Shown here: positions 19,575 to 29,825 of the stretch, piece by piece
Numbering within the stretch: position 1 is the first letter of the stretch
How the letters are laid out: each line of letters begins with the position of its first letter
From: Clostridium muellerianum
Lineage (GTDB): Bacteria > Bacillota > Clostridia > Clostridiales > Clostridiaceae
DNA: 64,000 nt
Direction of reading: 5' to 3'
Assembly (NCBI RefSeq): GCF_012926525.1
Contig: NZ_JABBNI010000066.1
Coordinates: 124,001 to 188,000 of the forward strand
Made by a program: the position numbers and the translations under genes
The notes under the pieces: generated by a model
What the model was told of the DNA's origin: nothing
The model's input: the letters and a program-made list of their open reading frames with translations, nothing else
Database searches by the model: none

Positions 19575-20912
19575 GTGGATAATTTAAAAGTTGGACTAAT
19601 AAGCTTGGGCTGTGATAAAAACAGAATAGATTCTGAAATTATTCTCAGCAATATCAAGGCTAAGCATGAAATAATAAATGATGAAAAAGAAGCAGATATA
19701 ATAATTGTTAATACTTGTGGGTTTATAGAATCTTCTAAACAAGAATCTATAGATACTATATTAGAAATGTCTAAATATAAAAACAAGTATAATTGTAAGT
19801 TGTTGGTAGTAACTGGATGTCTTACTCAAAGATATGGAAAAGAACTTATGGAACTTATGCCTGAAATAGATGTAATGCTTGGAGTTAATGATTATGATAA
19901 ATTAAATGAAAGCATAGATAAATGTATTAGAAATAGTAAGGAAAAAGTATATAGTTGTGAATATAGGGATGTAGGAGTAAATGAAGGAAATAGAATTTTA
20001 ACTACACCATCACATACAGCTTACATAAGAATAGGAGAAGGTTGTAATAACTTCTGTACTTATTGTATAATTCCCAAAATAAGAGGAAAATATAGAAGTA
20101 GATCAATGGAAAGTATTCTAAAAGAAGCCAAAAGTTTAGCAACTCAAGGAGTTAAAGAGATAATACTTGTAGCTCAGGATACCACTATGTATGGAATAGA
20201 TATATATGGTAAAAAGGTTCTTAATAAACTTATAAGTAAGCTTTCTGAAATAGAAGATATTGAGTGGATAAGAATATTGTACTGTTATCCAGAGGAAATT
20301 ACAGATGAACTTATAGAGGAAATAGCCAATAATCCTAAGGTATGTAAATACTTAGATATTCCACTTCAACATATAAGTAATAATGTTTTAAAAACTATGG
20401 GGAGAAGAGGAACTAGAGAGCAGATAGTAGGTAATATAAATAAACTTCGAGAAAAGGTGAAAAATATTGTTCTTAGAACATCCATTATAGTAGGTTTTCC
20501 AGGTGAAACTGAAGAAGATTTCAAGGAATTAAAAGACTTTATTAAAGAAGCAAAATTAGATAAATTGGGAGTATTTAAATATTCTAAAGAAGAAGGAACA
20601 CCTGCCTTTTTAATGAAAAATCAGATTGACGAAAAGGTAAAGGAAAGCCGAGAAGAAGAATTAATGAGTATTCAACAGGGAATATCAAAAGAAATTAACA
20701 GCAATAAAATTGGAAGGATATATAAAGTGCTAGTTGAAGGGAAGGAAGAAGAGTGGTATGGAAGAAGTTATGAAATGTCGCCAGAAATAGATGGATTAAT
20801 TTACTTTAACTGTGATAAGAAGCTAGAAATAGGTTCCATAGTTAATGTAAAAATTACCCACAGCCTGGAATATGATTTAATAGGAGTTGTATGCGATGAA
20901 TCTTGCAAATAA
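19575..20912 (+). CDS. rimO: ribosomal protein S12 methylthiotransferase RimO
   Basis: RimO adds a methylthio group to an Asp of ribosomal protein S12. 445 residues: N-terminal UPF0004 domain ([14 protein letters not shown]; cluster cysteines in NTCGF and TGCLTQR), radical SAM core with CNNFCTYC (~155-162), and a C-terminal TRAM domain. The start is GTG 19575 behind AGGAGGA. Next to pgsA and recA, the standard clostridial order. The [10 protein letters not shown] form supports RimO rather than MiaB. Confidence 0.95.
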   Translation: MDNLKVGLISLGCDKNRIDSEIILSNIKAKHEIINDEKEADIIIVNTCGFIESSKQESIDTILEMSKYKNKYNCKLLVVTGCLTQRYGKELMELMPEIDVMLGVNDYDKLNESIDKCIRNSKEKVYSCEYRDVGVNEGNRILTTPSHTAYIRIGEGCNNFCTYCIIPKIRGKYRSRSMESILKEAKSLATQGVKEIILVAQDTTMYGIDIYGKKVLNKLISKLSEIEDIEWIRILYCYPEEITDELIEEIANNPKVCKYLDIPLQHISNNVLKTMGRRGTREQIVGNINKLREKVKNIVLRTSIIVGFPGETEEDFKELKDFIKEAKLDKLGVFKYSKEEGTPAFLMKNQIDEKVKESREEELMSIQQGISKEINSNKIGRIYKVLVEGKEEEWYGRSYEMSPEIDGLIYFNCDKKLEIGSIVNVKITHSLEYDLIGVVCDESCK

Positions 20913-21483
20913 ACTTACAATATTAAGAATTATATTAATCCCATTTTTTCTAATATTTATAACTATAAAGGGATTACCCTACGGGAAGCTTATTGCTATT
21001 ATTATATTTATAATAGCATCTATAACAGATAAGTTAGATGGGTACATAGCAAGAAGTAGAAATCAAATAACTAGATTTGGTAAATTTATGGATCCTTTAG
21101 CAGATAAATTATTAGTTACTGTAGCTTTAGTATCATTAGTTGAATATCGTATAATACCAAGCTGGGTAGCTACTATAATTATTGCTAGAGAATTTGCAGT
21201 TACAGGATTAAGAGCAGTGGCTGCAGCTGAAGGTATAGTTATAGCAGCTAGTAAATGGGGAAAAGCTAAAACAGTTACACAGATAATAGCAATTGTATTG
21301 GCTTTAGTAAACTTAAATTATAATCATGTATCTTTGGGCATTATTAGAAGGTTTATTAATTACCCGCATAAGTTTTTAAATGCAACTACTGATATAGCAA
21401 TGGGATTGGCAGTAATTATCACTATAATTTCAGGGGTAGATTATTTTGTTAAAAATAAAGAGGTTATGAAAACGGATAAGTAG
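20896..21483 (+). CDS. pgsA: CDP-diacylglycerol-glycerol-3-phosphate 3-phosphatidyltransferase
   Basis: PgsA makes phosphatidylglycerol phosphate. The CDP-alcohol phosphotransferase signature D-x2-D-G-x2-A-R-x8-G-x3-D-x3-D is complete in [12 protein letters not shown]...[10 protein letters not shown]. 195 residues with several membrane segments. Start choice: TTG 20887 is in frame, but TAGGAG (20881-20886) is 9 nt from ATG 20896, giving [12 protein letters not shown], a typical PgsA start. It overlaps the end of rimO. Confidence 0.95.
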   Translation: MNLANKLTILRIILIPFFLIFITIKGLPYGKLIAIIIFIIASITDKLDGYIARSRNQITRFGKFMDPLADKLLVTVALVSLVEYRIIPSWVATIIIAREFAVTGLRAVAAAEGIVIAASKWGKAKTVTQIIAIVLALVNLNYNHVSLGIIRRFINYPHKFLNATTDIAMGLAVIITIISGVDYFVKNKEVMKTDK

Positions 21484-21949
21484 TGAATATTATTTAATTG
21501 ATAGTAAAGTATTACGTAACATTTAAAGTAAATTTGAATTAAGGTGTGGTCAAGTTAAAGTCTTATATGGATTTGTATTTTAACTTTTATATTATTATGA
21601 TATGAGTAAATTACAAATAATTAACTTTAATTTGATCTGCATGTAATTGAAGTTTACTTTTATTTTGCTCAATATATTTATTTTCGTAAGATTTTTGTTT
21701 GACAAAATTAATTATAAGTTAATGCTTAGTAATAAAGATTAAATATGTTTAATGTTGTCAATAATTATGGAATATGGATAAATAATAACTATTTCATATA
21801 ATAGCCTAAAGTTATTTTTAAATTTATGTTTATGTAGTTGACCAAGCATATAATATATTATATAATTAGTTTAGAACAAATGTTCGAATTTTGAGTGGGT
21901 AAATTTTATATTATTATATAATTGTAGTTTAAGAAAGGAAGTGACCCTT
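21484..21949 (+). other. recA upstream region, 466 bp without a gene
   Basis: Very A+T-rich. Apart from the LexA box at 21874-21885 and A/T-rich promoter-like sequence, I see no ORF with a ribosome site and no clear RNA structure. Confidence 0.6.
21874..21885 (+). promoter_or_regulatory. LexA box (SOS operator) of recA
   Basis: GAACAAATGTTC, with a flanking G after it, fits the Gram-positive Cheo/LexA consensus CGAAC-N4-GTTCG apart from the first C. It lies 65 bp before the recA start. Confidence 0.85.
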
Positions 21950-23026
21950 TTGGGAAACATTAATAGTGAAAAGTTAAAGGCTTTAGAAGCTGCGCTTGGA
22001 CAGATAGAAAAACAGTTTGGAAAAGGATCTATAATGAAACTTGGAGAACATAGTACTTTAGATATAGAAGCTATATCTACAGGATGCTTAGATCTTGATA
22101 TAGCTTTGGGAATAGGTGGCGTTCCAAGAGGCAGAGTAATAGAGATATTTGGTCCTGAATCTTCAGGTAAAACTACTGTTGCATTACATGTAGTAGCTGA
22201 AGCACAAAAGGCTTCAGGAGCTGCTGCATTTATAGATGCAGAGCATGCATTAGATCCAGTATATGCAAGAGCATTAGGGGTAGATACAGAAAACTTAATA
22301 GTATCCCAACCAGATACAGGAGAGCAAGCATTAGAAATAGCTGAAGCTTTAGTAAGATCTGGGGCTGTAGATGTAATTGTTGTGGATTCTGTTGCAGCTT
22401 TGGTTCCTAAGGCTGAAATAGAAGGAGAAATGGGAGATTCTCATGTAGGACTACAGGCAAGACTTATGTCTCAAGCTTTAAGAAAACTTACAGGAGCTAT
22501 AAATAAGTCAAAATGTGTAATTATATTCATAAACCAATTAAGAGAAAAAGTTGGTATTATGTTTGGAAATCCTGAAACTACACCAGGTGGAAGGGCATTA
22601 AAATTTTATGCTTCAGTAAGAATGGACATTAGAAGAATAGATTCTATAAAACAGGGAGATTCAATAGTAGGTAATAGAACAAGAGTAAAGGTTACTAAAA
22701 ATAAAGTTGCACCACCATTTAAACAGGCAGAGTTTGATATAATGTATAATCAAGGAATATCAAGAGAAGGAAATGTGCTAGATGTAGGAGTAAGAGAAGA
22801 ACTTGTTCAGAAAAGTGGGGCATGGTTTGCTTACAAGGAAAATAGGCTTGGTCAAGGAAGAGAAAATGCAAAACAATTTTTAAAGGAAAATCCAAGTATA
22901 TTACTTGAAATAGAAAATAAAATAAGAGAGAAATATGATTTGCCAATTGTAAAACCTAGCAATAATAAGAACAATGCTAAAGAAGAAAGTAAGGCTAAAC
23001 AAGAAACTAATACTGAAAGTAAATAA
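21950..23026 (+). CDS. recA: recombinase RecA
   Basis: RecA catalyses strand exchange and triggers LexA self-cleavage. 358 residues with Walker A GPESSGKT (68-75), the [12 protein letters not shown] segment (Walker B), and the DNA-binding loop region [14 protein letters not shown]. Start choice: GTG 21941 overlaps the ribosome site GAAAGGAAG (21933-21941); TTG 21950 has an 8-nt spacing and gives [20 protein letters not shown]. The acidic/Lys-rich tail is normal. The SOS operator upstream implies damage induction; the S24 fusion protein at 32.3 kb is a possible co-protease client. Confidence 0.97.
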   Translation: MGNINSEKLKALEAALGQIEKQFGKGSIMKLGEHSTLDIEAISTGCLDLDIALGIGGVPRGRVIEIFGPESSGKTTVALHVVAEAQKASGAAAFIDAEHALDPVYARALGVDTENLIVSQPDTGEQALEIAEALVRSGAVDVIVVDSVAALVPKAEIEGEMGDSHVGLQARLMSQALRKLTGAINKSKCVIIFINQLREKVGIMFGNPETTPGGRALKFYASVRMDIRRIDSIKQGDSIVGNRTRVKVTKNKVAPPFKQAEFDIMYNQGISREGNVLDVGVREELVQKSGAWFAYKENRLGQGRENAKQFLKENPSILLEIENKIREKYDLPIVKPSNNKNNAKEESKAKQETNTESK

Positions 23027-23036
23027 ATTTTAGTTT

Positions 23037-23062
23037 ATCGCAAGTTGTAAAAAACTTGCGAT
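23037..23062 (+). terminator. recA terminator
   Basis: Perfect 10-bp stem ATCGCAAGTT / AACTTGCGAT with a 6-nt loop, then TTATT. Confidence 0.75.
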
Positions 23063-23138
23063 TTATTAAGGTGTTATTTATATAATTTACAAGTATAATT
23101 ATTCAAGAAAACAATAACATAAATAATGAACATAAAAC

Positions 23139-23167
23139 TTGACAATGGGCAAAATATAATATAAAAT
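23139..23167 (+). promoter_or_regulatory. promoter of the RNase Y gene
   Basis: TTGACA (23139-23144), 17-bp spacer, TAAAAT (23162-23167). A small inverted repeat (GACAAA/TTTGTC, 23171-23188) follows in the leader. Confidence 0.75.
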
Positions 23168-23287
23168 TAAGACAAATTCTGGTTTGTCATGTATTAAATA
23201 AATACCAATTGAATAAATATGTCACCTTTTCTATGCTTGCATATTTAACTAAAGGATAGATGCATAAAAAGCAAAGGAGGTGTTCAT

Positions 23288-24829
23288 GTGAATCCTATTA
23301 TATACGTAATTATTGTTGGCTTAATAATAGCTATCGGTTTATTAGTAGAGTTTTATGTTGTTAGAAATAAAGCATATGCTATAAAATCACAGGCTCTAAT
23401 TGAGTCTAATAGATTGAAAGAGGAAGCAGAAAAAGATGCTGAATCTAAAAAGAAGGAAGCTATACTTGAAGCTAAAGAAGAAGTTCATAAGTTAAGATCA
23501 GATTTAGACAAAGAATCAAGAGATAGAAGAAATGAAAACCAAAGACTTGAGAGAAGATTAATTCAAAGAGAAGAATTACTTGACAAGAAAAATGATATGT
23601 TGGAAAAAAGAGAAGAAAGTATAGGTAAAAAACAGCAGGAAATTGATGAAATTCGATCAAGTGTAGAAAAATTATATGAAAAAGAAAGAGAAGAATTAGA
23701 AAAACTTTCGGGTTTAACAACAGAACAAGCTAAAGAAATTTTGCTGGAAGAAATCAGTAAGGAAATAAAACATGAATCTGCGATAATGATTAAAGAAGTA
23801 GAAACGAAAGCTAAAGAAGAAGCAGACAAGAGAGCAAGAGAAGTAATAACTTGCGCTATACAAAGGTGTGCAGCAGATCATGTAGCTGAGACTACAGTTC
23901 ATGTGGTTACTCTTCCTAATGATGAAATGAAAGGAAGAATAATTGGTAGGGAAGGTAGAAACATAAGAACCCTTGAAACTCTTACTGGTGTAGATTTAAT
24001 AATTGATGATACACCTGAAGCAGTAATTCTTTCAGGATTTGATCCAATAAGAAGAGAAGTAGCAAGAATAGCACTAGAAAAACTAATTATTGATGGAAGA
24101 ATTCATCCGGCAAGAATCGAAGAAATGGTAGAAAAGGCTAAAAAAGAAGTTGAAAATGATATCAAAGAAGAAGGCGAGCAAGCAACTTTTGAAACGGGAG
24201 TACATGGTCTTCATTTAGAATTAATAAAATTGTTAGGAAGATTAAAATATAGAACCAGTTATGGTCAAAATGTATTAAAACATTCTATAGAAGTTGCCTA
24301 CTTAGCAGGACTCATGGCTTCAGAACTTGGAATAGATCCTACTATAGCTAAGAGAGCTGGATTGCTACATGATATTGGTAAAGCCGTAGATCATGAAGTA
24401 GAAGGTCCTCATGCAATTATTGGATCAGAAGTGGCTAAAAAATATCGTGAGTCAGCTATAATAGTTAATGCTATTGCAGCACATCATGGTGATGTAGAAT
24501 CTATATCTTTAGAGGCAGTGCTTGTTCAGGCAGCAGATGCGATATCAGCTGCGAGACCTGGAGCGAGAAGAGAAACTTTAGAAGCCTATATTAAGAGATT
24601 AGAAAAATTAGAAGAAATAGCAAATACATGTGAAGGCGTAGAAAAGTCATATGCCATTCAAGCAGGTAGAGAAATTAGAATTATGATTAAACCAGAAGAA
24701 ATTGATGATGCAGGTGCTGTTGAAATGGCAAGGAATATAGTAAAACAGATAGAAAGTGAATTAGAATATCCTGGCCAAATAAAAGTAAATGTTATAAGAG
24801 AAACCCGCGCCATTGAATATGCAAAGTAA
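23288..24829 (+). CDS. rny: ribonuclease Y
   Basis: RNase Y is the membrane-anchored endoribonuclease that starts mRNA decay in Firmicutes. 513 residues: one N-terminal membrane helix (~3-22), a long charged coiled coil (~30-190), a KH domain ([22 protein letters not shown]), and an HD domain with [12 protein letters not shown] and later AAHHGD. Start is GTG 23288, 7 nt after AAAGGAGG. The rny-spoVS pair is conserved in clostridia. Confidence 0.96.
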   Translation: MNPIIYVIIVGLIIAIGLLVEFYVVRNKAYAIKSQALIESNRLKEEAEKDAESKKKEAILEAKEEVHKLRSDLDKESRDRRNENQRLERRLIQREELLDKKNDMLEKREESIGKKQQEIDEIRSSVEKLYEKEREELEKLSGLTTEQAKEILLEEISKEIKHESAIMIKEVETKAKEEADKRAREVITCAIQRCAADHVAETTVHVVTLPNDEMKGRIIGREGRNIRTLETLTGVDLIIDDTPEAVILSGFDPIRREVARIALEKLIIDGRIHPARIEEMVEKAKKEVENDIKEEGEQATFETGVHGLHLELIKLLGRLKYRTSYGQNVLKHSIEVAYLAGLMASELGIDPTIAKRAGLLHDIGKAVDHEVEGPHAIIGSEVAKKYRESAIIVNAIAAHHGDVESISLEAVLVQAADAISAARPGARRETLEAYIKRLEKLEEIANTCEGVEKSYAIQAGREIRIMIKPEEIDDAGAVEMARNIVKQIESELEYPGQIKVNVIRETRAIEYAK

Positions 24830-24843
24830 ATAAGGTTAACATT

Positions 24844-24900
24844 ATTCCTTCTGAATTCTGTGAAGTTTAAAGCTTTACAAAATTTAGAAGGAATTTTTAA
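24844..24900 (+). terminator. rny terminator
   Basis: ATTCCTTCT (24844-24852) pairs with AGAAGGAAT (24886-24894), followed by TTTTT. The 3' arm doubles as part of the sigma-H -35 element of spoVS. Confidence 0.65.
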
Positions 24901-24913
24901 TTTTTTGTAGAAT
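24887..24913 (+). promoter_or_regulatory. sigma-H promoter of spoVS
   Basis: GAAGGAATT - 11 nt - GTAGAAT matches the Bacillus sigma-H consensus RnAGGAwww-N11/12-RnnGAAT at every defined position. spoVS is sigma-H-dependent in Bacillus. The assignment is by consensus only. Confidence 0.75.
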
Positions 24914-24969
24914 ATTATAAAGTAGTAACAATAACTAATTAAGTTAATATAACATATAGGAGGTTTATT

Positions 24970-25230
24970 ATGGAAGTATTAAAAGTTTCAGCAAAATCAA
25001 GTCCAAATTCAGTTGCAGGAGCTCTAGCAGGAGTTTTAAGAGAACGAGGAGCTGCAGAAATACAAGCAATAGGAGCAGGAGCATTAAATCAAGCTGTAAA
25101 AGCTGTTGCTATAGCAAGAGGTTTCGTAGCACCAAGTGGAATAGACCTAATCTGTATTCCAGCATTTACTGACATAGAGATAGATGGAGAAGAAAGAACT
25201 GCTATAAAATTAATTGTACAACCAAGATAA
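24970..25230 (+). CDS. spoVS: stage V sporulation protein S
   Basis: 86-residue SpoVS, an Alba-like small DNA/RNA-binding protein of spore formers that affects septation, coat assembly and gene expression during sporulation. The sequence EVLKVSAKSSPNSVAGALAG and the invariant GAGALNQAVKAVAIARGFVAPSG are near-identical to family members. AGGAGG precedes ATG 24970, and a sigma-H-type promoter lies upstream. Confidence 0.97.
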   Translation: MEVLKVSAKSSPNSVAGALAGVLRERGAAEIQAIGAGALNQAVKAVAIARGFVAPSGIDLICIPAFTDIEIDGEERTAIKLIVQPR

Positions 25231-25248
25231 AAATAATAAAGTTTATGA

Positions 25249-25282
25249 AAAGGATTTGAATCTTAGTTCAAATCCTTTATTG
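25249..25282 (+). terminator. spoVS terminator
   Basis: 12-bp stem AAAGGATTTGAA / TTCAAATCCTTT with a short loop, then ATTGTTAT. Confidence 0.75.
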
Positions 25283-25429
25283 TTATATAATAAATAGTGT
25301 AATTGCTAGTGTTTAACGCTTATTAAGCATTAGGATAGCTTATATAAATTTAATTAGTGAACTGAATTTAAAAGAGTTTGTTTAGAGTAAGTTTTACTTT
25401 ATATCTAATATATGTTAAATTAAATAATA

Positions 25430-25457
25430 TTGACTATATTATAAGCTGTGTTAAAAT
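25430..25457 (+). promoter_or_regulatory. promoter of the prenyltransferase cluster
   Basis: TTGACT (25430-25435), 16-bp spacer, TAAAAT (25452-25457), ~50 bp before the first gene. The rest of the 274-bp gap shows nothing else I can name. Confidence 0.65.
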
Positions 25458-25504
25458 GTAAAAGGTATATAATAATACAACCTTTAGTAATTTAGGAGGA
25501 AAAG

Positions 25505-26371
25505 ATGGACATTAAAGCGATATTAAAATTATTAAGACCAAAGCAATGGATTAAAAACTTTTTTATATTTGCAGCTATAGTTTTTTCAGGTAATGTTTTT
25601 AACACACATATATTGTATGTAAATATTTTAACATTTATTTTATTTTGTTTTACAGCGTCTTCTATATATGTATTAAATGATATAGTAGATATAGAAAAGG
25701 ATAGATGTCATCCTGAGAAAAAAAATAGACCGCTTGCAAGTGGAAGGGTGTCAAAAAAGCAAGCAATCATTTTGTATCTTTTTATAGTTTGCAGTGTATT
25801 ATACTTTTCATATATATGTTTAACTGTTAAGGTTCTAGCTATACTTGTAATATACATGGTAATGAATATAGCATATTGTTTTAAACTAAAAAATGTGGTA
25901 ATTATTGATGTAATGGTAATAACATTAGGATTTGTTTTAAGAGTAGAGAGTGGAAGTCTTGCTACAGGAGTACAGGTATCTTCATGGTTGTTTTTATGTA
26001 CCATATTATTATCTTTATTTTTAGCTCTTAATAAAAGAAAAAGTGAAATTATAACTTTAAAAGATAAAGGTAGTTCTCATAGAAAAATACTTGAAGAGTA
26101 TTCAGTGGATATGTTGGACAAAATGTTAACTATAGTAACACCATCTATTCTTATGGCATATTGCTTGTATACTTTTAGCTCTGTACAAAGTAAAACAATG
26201 ATATTTACTATTCCATTTGTATTGTATGGTATTTTTAGATATCAATACCTAATGGATAAAAAAAATATAGGTGGAAAGCCAGAAGATGTATTTCAGAAGG
26301 ATAAACCTTTTTTAGTAAATATAATTATATGGGGAGTAACAGTTTTCTCTATAATATATTTGAGATTATAA
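25505..26371 (+). CDS. UbiA family prenyltransferase, DPPR synthase-like
   Basis: 288-residue integral membrane protein of the UbiA superfamily. The start KAILKLLRPKQWIKNFFIFA and the Asp-rich motif LNDIVDIEKDRCHPEKKNRPLASG are those of decaprenyl-phosphate phosphoribosyltransferase relatives (Rv3806c type), which transfer 5-phosphoribose from PRPP to polyprenyl phosphate. A GGAGGA site precedes ATG 25505. It is followed by a GT-C glycosyltransferase and an SMR-type transporter, which fits a lipid-linked sugar pathway. The ribosyl substrate is inferred from family similarity; other UbiA substrates are possible. Confidence 0.8.
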   Translation: MDIKAILKLLRPKQWIKNFFIFAAIVFSGNVFNTHILYVNILTFILFCFTASSIYVLNDIVDIEKDRCHPEKKNRPLASGRVSKKQAIILYLFIVCSVLYFSYICLTVKVLAILVIYMVMNIAYCFKLKNVVIIDVMVITLGFVLRVESGSLATGVQVSSWLFLCTILLSLFLALNKRKSEIITLKDKGSSHRKILEEYSVDMLDKMLTIVTPSILMAYCLYTFSSVQSKTMIFTIPFVLYGIFRYQYLMDKKNIGGKPEDVFQKDKPFLVNIIIWGVTVFSIIYLRL

Positions 26372-26416
26372 CAATTTTTTAAATTAAACATTGTAATGTA
26401 GAAAGGATTTTTATAT

Positions 26417-27664
26417 ATGGAAACCAAAAGTTTAAAAGAAAGTATGTATTACAAAGTTGTACTAGCTATTGGGTTGCTATTTGCTGTATTATGGGTAACG
26501 TTTGTAAATACTAAACCTTTTTCTGATTTTGACTATTATTATAATTTATCAGTGGATATAGCTAATGGACTTCCATGGGGTGATACATATACATCTGTAG
26601 GATATTGTATAGTTCTAGGAGGTATATTTAAATTATTTGGAGCTAGTGTGCTTAAGGCTAAAATATTTAATATAGTGCTTACTATTATAAGTAATGTATG
26701 CTTTATATCTATATTAGATAAATTAAATATTAAAGAAATGAAAAAGAAAATAATGTTCGCTTTTTTTGTATTTATGCCTAATAATATATTTTATAATACT
26801 ATACTTGGAACAGAAATATTATTTACAACAATTGTACTGTTAATTACTAATATATATTTCGGAAAAAGTAAATTCAAATATTTATGGATTGGCATTTTAA
26901 CAGGACTAAATACTATGATAAAGCCTTTTTTCTTGATATTCTTCTTTGCAGTATTTTTGGTTGATTTAATTAAGGAAAGAAAGTTTAAAAAATCTTTTGT
27001 AAATTCTGCCATAGTTCTTTTAATTTCAGCATTAGTAATTTCACCTTGGATTTATAGAAATACAAAACTTATGGGACAATTTACCTATGTGTCTAATAAT
27101 GGAGGAATAGTTTTATATATAAATAATAATTCTCAAAATAAAGTTGGAAGATGGATGGCTGCTGAGGATGTAGAAAATTCTCTAGTAAAAACAGATGAGT
27201 ATAAAAAAGCAAATATGACTCAAAAAAATAAGATGTTAAGCACTGCAGCTAAGAAGTGGATAAAAGGTCATCCTGTTCAATTTGTAGAGCTAGGTTTTAA
27301 AAGATTATTTAACACATATTTTGTAGGAGATGATGCTTCATACAGCACCTATGGAAGTTCTTTAAGCGATTATACAAAAGGGAAAATTTTAAGAATAACT
27401 AGTAATATAAGGAATATAATATTTGGTTTAGGTATTATGTATATACTATTTTATAGTATAATTATATTGAAAAGTATATTCAAAAGGGAAACTGAATTAT
27501 TAAATAAATTTCATTTATATTCAGTTGTATTATTTTTTATGTTTACATCAGTTTATTTTGTAACAGAAGGTCAGGGAAGATATGCTTTCCCAGAAATATT
27601 TGTAATAATATATGCTTTTTATAACTTTATTGAAACCTCAGTAAATATATGCAAGGAGTTATGA
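26417..27664 (+). CDS. GT-C type membrane glycosyltransferase (ArnT/PMT-like)
   Basis: 415 residues with about nine to ten hydrophobic segments. The first extracytoplasmic loop carries the acidic pair SDFDYYYNL and the segment NGLPWGDTYTSVGY, as in GT39/ArnT-type enzymes that use polyprenyl-phosphate sugars as donors on the outer membrane face. It starts 45 bp after the UbiA gene and overlaps the reading frame upstream of the SMR gene. I infer that it transfers the sugar made on the lipid carrier by the upstream enzyme; the acceptor is unknown. Confidence 0.72.
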   Translation: METKSLKESMYYKVVLAIGLLFAVLWVTFVNTKPFSDFDYYYNLSVDIANGLPWGDTYTSVGYCIVLGGIFKLFGASVLKAKIFNIVLTIISNVCFISILDKLNIKEMKKKIMFAFFVFMPNNIFYNTILGTEILFTTIVLLITNIYFGKSKFKYLWIGILTGLNTMIKPFFLIFFFAVFLVDLIKERKFKKSFVNSAIVLLISALVISPWIYRNTKLMGQFTYVSNNGGIVLYINNNSQNKVGRWMAAEDVENSLVKTDEYKKANMTQKNKMLSTAAKKWIKGHPVQFVELGFKRLFNTYFVGDDASYSTYGSSLSDYTKGKILRITSNIRNIIFGLGIMYILFYSIIILKSIFKRETELLNKFHLYSVVLFFMFTSVYFVTEGQGRYAFPEIFVIIYAFYNFIETSVNICKEL

Positions 27665-27666
27665 TT

Positions 27667-28023
27667 ATGATAGGATTGATTTTGATTTCAGTTTTTTTAG
27701 GAGCTATTGGACAAGTTTTGGTTAAATATGGAGCAGTTAATTTGCAGCTAAATTTTTCTGGAGGATATCTAATATCAAGCATTTTAAGTATTTTAAAAAA
27801 TGCACCAGTAATGCTTGGCATTATAGCCTATGGAGTAAGTTTTTTATTATGGATAAAAGTTTTAAGTAAAGTAGAATTAAGTTATGCATATCCTATGGTT
27901 AGTATTGGTTATATATTGGTTATGTTTTTTTCTTATTTTCTTTTTAAGGAAAATATATCAATAATAAGAGTAGCAGGAGTTGTTTTTATTATAATAGGTG
28001 TAATGCTAGTATCTAGAAGTTAA
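27667..28023 (+). CDS. SMR/EamA-like small membrane protein (ArnE/flippase type)
   Basis: 118 residues, four membrane helices, of the small multidrug resistance/DMT superfamily: LGAIGQVLVKYGAVN in helix 1 and SYAYPMVSIGYILVMFFSYFLF in helix 3, then a GVVFIIIGVMLVSR end. Start choice: ATGs at 27649 and 27661 are upstream or too close to AAGGAG (27653-27658); ATG 27667 has an 8-nt spacing. By context a flippase for the lipid-linked sugar (ArnE/ArnF-like) is more likely than a drug pump, but this is inference. Confidence 0.7.
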   Translation: MIGLILISVFLGAIGQVLVKYGAVNLQLNFSGGYLISSILSILKNAPVMLGIIAYGVSFLLWIKVLSKVELSYAYPMVSIGYILVMFFSYFLFKENISIIRVAGVVFIIIGVMLVSRS

Positions 28024-28153
28024 AAATATTTAATCATAAACATATTAGTGTAATGATATATTATAACTAAACCAACTTTTAAATTATAATTAAAATAGAT
28101 TTAGTTATAGAATATAAATATTTAAATTTACTATATTATGGAGGAAATAAAAA

Positions 28154-29347
28154 ATGATACTATCAAAAAAGGCACAACAAATTCAACCATCTTTAACATT
28201 AGCTATAACAGCAAAAGCAAAAAAAATGAAGTCAGAAGGAATTGATGTAATTGGATTTGGAGCAGGAGAACCAGATTTCAATACTCCAGAAAATATACAA
28301 AATGCTGCTATTGACGCTATAAAAAAAGGATTTACAAAATATACACCTGCATCTGGAATTATGGAACTAAAGGAAGCTATAGTAGATAAATTTTATAATG
28401 ATAATGGTGTAAAGTATAATACTTCACAGATCATAATTTCTACAGGAGCTAAGCAGTGTTTAGCTAACGCTTTTTCAGCAACATTAAATCCTGGTGATGA
28501 GGTTATAATACCAATACCATATTGGGTAAGTTACCCTGAATTAGTTAAGTTAGCAGACGGCGTACCTGTATTTGTAGAAACTAGTGAAGCTAATAACTTT
28601 AAATATGATATAAAGGATTTAGAAAAAGCAATAACAGATAAAACAAAAATTATACTTGTAAATAGTCCTAATAATCCTACTGGAACTGTTTATACAAAAG
28701 AAGAACTAATAGCTATAGCAGAATTAGCTAAGAAACATGATCTATTAATATTATCCGATGAAATATATGAAAAACTTATATACGGAAATGAAAAACATGT
28801 AAGTTTTGCTAGTCTTTCAGAAGATGCTTACAATAGAACTATTACTATAAATGGAGTTTCTAAGAGTTATTCTATGACTGGTTGGAGAATAGGATATGCA
28901 GCAGCTAGTGAAGAAATAATAAAATTAATGTCAAATATTCAAAGTCATACTACATCCAATCCAAATTCAATTGCTCAATATGCATCTGTAGCAGCTTTAA
29001 AGGGAAAAAGCTCAGATATGGATAAGATGGTGCAGGAATTTAAAAATAGAAGAGATTACATGGTAGGTAAGATAAATGAAATAGATAATTTATCTTGTAC
29101 TAACCCTGAAGGAGCTTTTTATGTAATGATGAACATATCAAAAGTATTTGGCAAAAAATCTAATGATTCTGAAATTAAGGATTCTTTAACTTTCTCACAA
29201 ATACTTTTGGAAAAAGAGAAAGTAGCAGTTATACCAGGAATAGGATTTGGAATGGATAGCTATGTAAGATTATCTTATGCTACGTCTATGGAAAATATAA
29301 AAAATGGATTAGATAGGATACAGAAGTTTGTATTAGAATTGAAATAA
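28154..29347 (+). CDS. pyridoxal-phosphate aspartate aminotransferase (class I/II)
   Basis: 397-residue fold-type I aminotransferase of the AspB (Igamma) subgroup. Visible are GFGAGEPDFNTPENI near the N-terminus, NSPNNPTGTVY, the LSDEIYEKL strand, and SKSYSMTGWRIGY, whose Lys binds PLP, plus a C-terminal Arg for the carboxylate (YVRLSYA). A GGAGG site precedes ATG 28154. It probably makes aspartate from oxaloacetate; exact substrate range cannot be read. Confidence 0.9.
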   Translation: MILSKKAQQIQPSLTLAITAKAKKMKSEGIDVIGFGAGEPDFNTPENIQNAAIDAIKKGFTKYTPASGIMELKEAIVDKFYNDNGVKYNTSQIIISTGAKQCLANAFSATLNPGDEVIIPIPYWVSYPELVKLADGVPVFVETSEANNFKYDIKDLEKAITDKTKIILVNSPNNPTGTVYTKEELIAIAELAKKHDLLILSDEIYEKLIYGNEKHVSFASLSEDAYNRTITINGVSKSYSMTGWRIGYAAASEEIIKLMSNIQSHTTSNPNSIAQYASVAALKGKSSDMDKMVQEFKNRRDYMVGKINEIDNLSCTNPEGAFYVMMNISKVFGKKSNDSEIKDSLTFSQILLEKEKVAVIPGIGFGMDSYVRLSYATSMENIKNGLDRIQKFVLELK

Positions 29348-29441
29348 AAATTAAAATTTTACGTATACTATTTTTATCGAGATACTTAGAAAAATAATGG
29401 GGATATTATCACAATATAACCATTTACATGCAAAATAATTA

Positions 29442-29469
29442 TTGAAACATTTGTAGAAAATGATATAAT
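29442..29469 (+). promoter_or_regulatory. promoter of the HPr gene
   Basis: TTGAAA (29442-29447), 16-bp spacer, TATAAT (29464-29469), about 50 bp ahead of the start codon. Confidence 0.7.
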
Positions 29470-29521
29470 TAAAATGGAAAGTGCATAAAATGTAAAAAAA
29501 TTTAAGATAGAGGTGAAATAG

Positions 29522-29782
29522 ATGGTATCAAAAGAAGTTATAGTTAAAAGTGCAACAGGATTACATGCTAGACCAGCTACATTGTTAGTAAAGAAAGCAT
29601 CCTCTTTTAAATCAGACATAACTATAGAGTTTGATGGCAAAAAAGCTAATGTAAAAAGCTTAATAGGAGTTTTATCTTTAGGAGTTACAAAGAATGCAAC
29701 TATTAAAATTATTGCATCAGGTGATGATGAAGGATTAGCTGTAGAAGAAGTTACTAAATTAATAGATTCATTGGATGAATAA
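29522..29782 (+). CDS. ptsH: phosphocarrier protein HPr
   Basis: 86-residue HPr. The active-site His-15 is in TGLHARPAT and the regulatory Ser-46 region in VKSLIGVLSLGV, so both PTS phosphotransfer and HPrK-dependent catabolite signalling are possible; a Crh paralogue would lack the His. It is monocistronic, with its own promoter and terminator, and not next to ptsI. A GAGGTG site precedes ATG 29522. Confidence 0.92.
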   Translation: MVSKEVIVKSATGLHARPATLLVKKASSFKSDITIEFDGKKANVKSLIGVLSLGVTKNATIKIIASGDDEGLAVEEVTKLIDSLDE

Positions 29783-29800
29783 TTATATTGAAAATAAATA

Positions 29801-29825
29801 AAAGGCTCTTTAGAGCCTTTTATTT
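29801..29825. terminator. bidirectional terminator between ptsH and the DUF378 gene
   Basis: 9-bp stem AAAGGCTCT / AGAGCCTTT flanked by A and T tracts on the two sides. It overlaps the last codons of the converging DUF378 gene. Confidence 0.75.

Noticed and set aside
29522-29782. Crh (catabolite repression HPr) instead of HPr
   Set aside because: The active-site His in GLHARPA is present; Crh lacks it.
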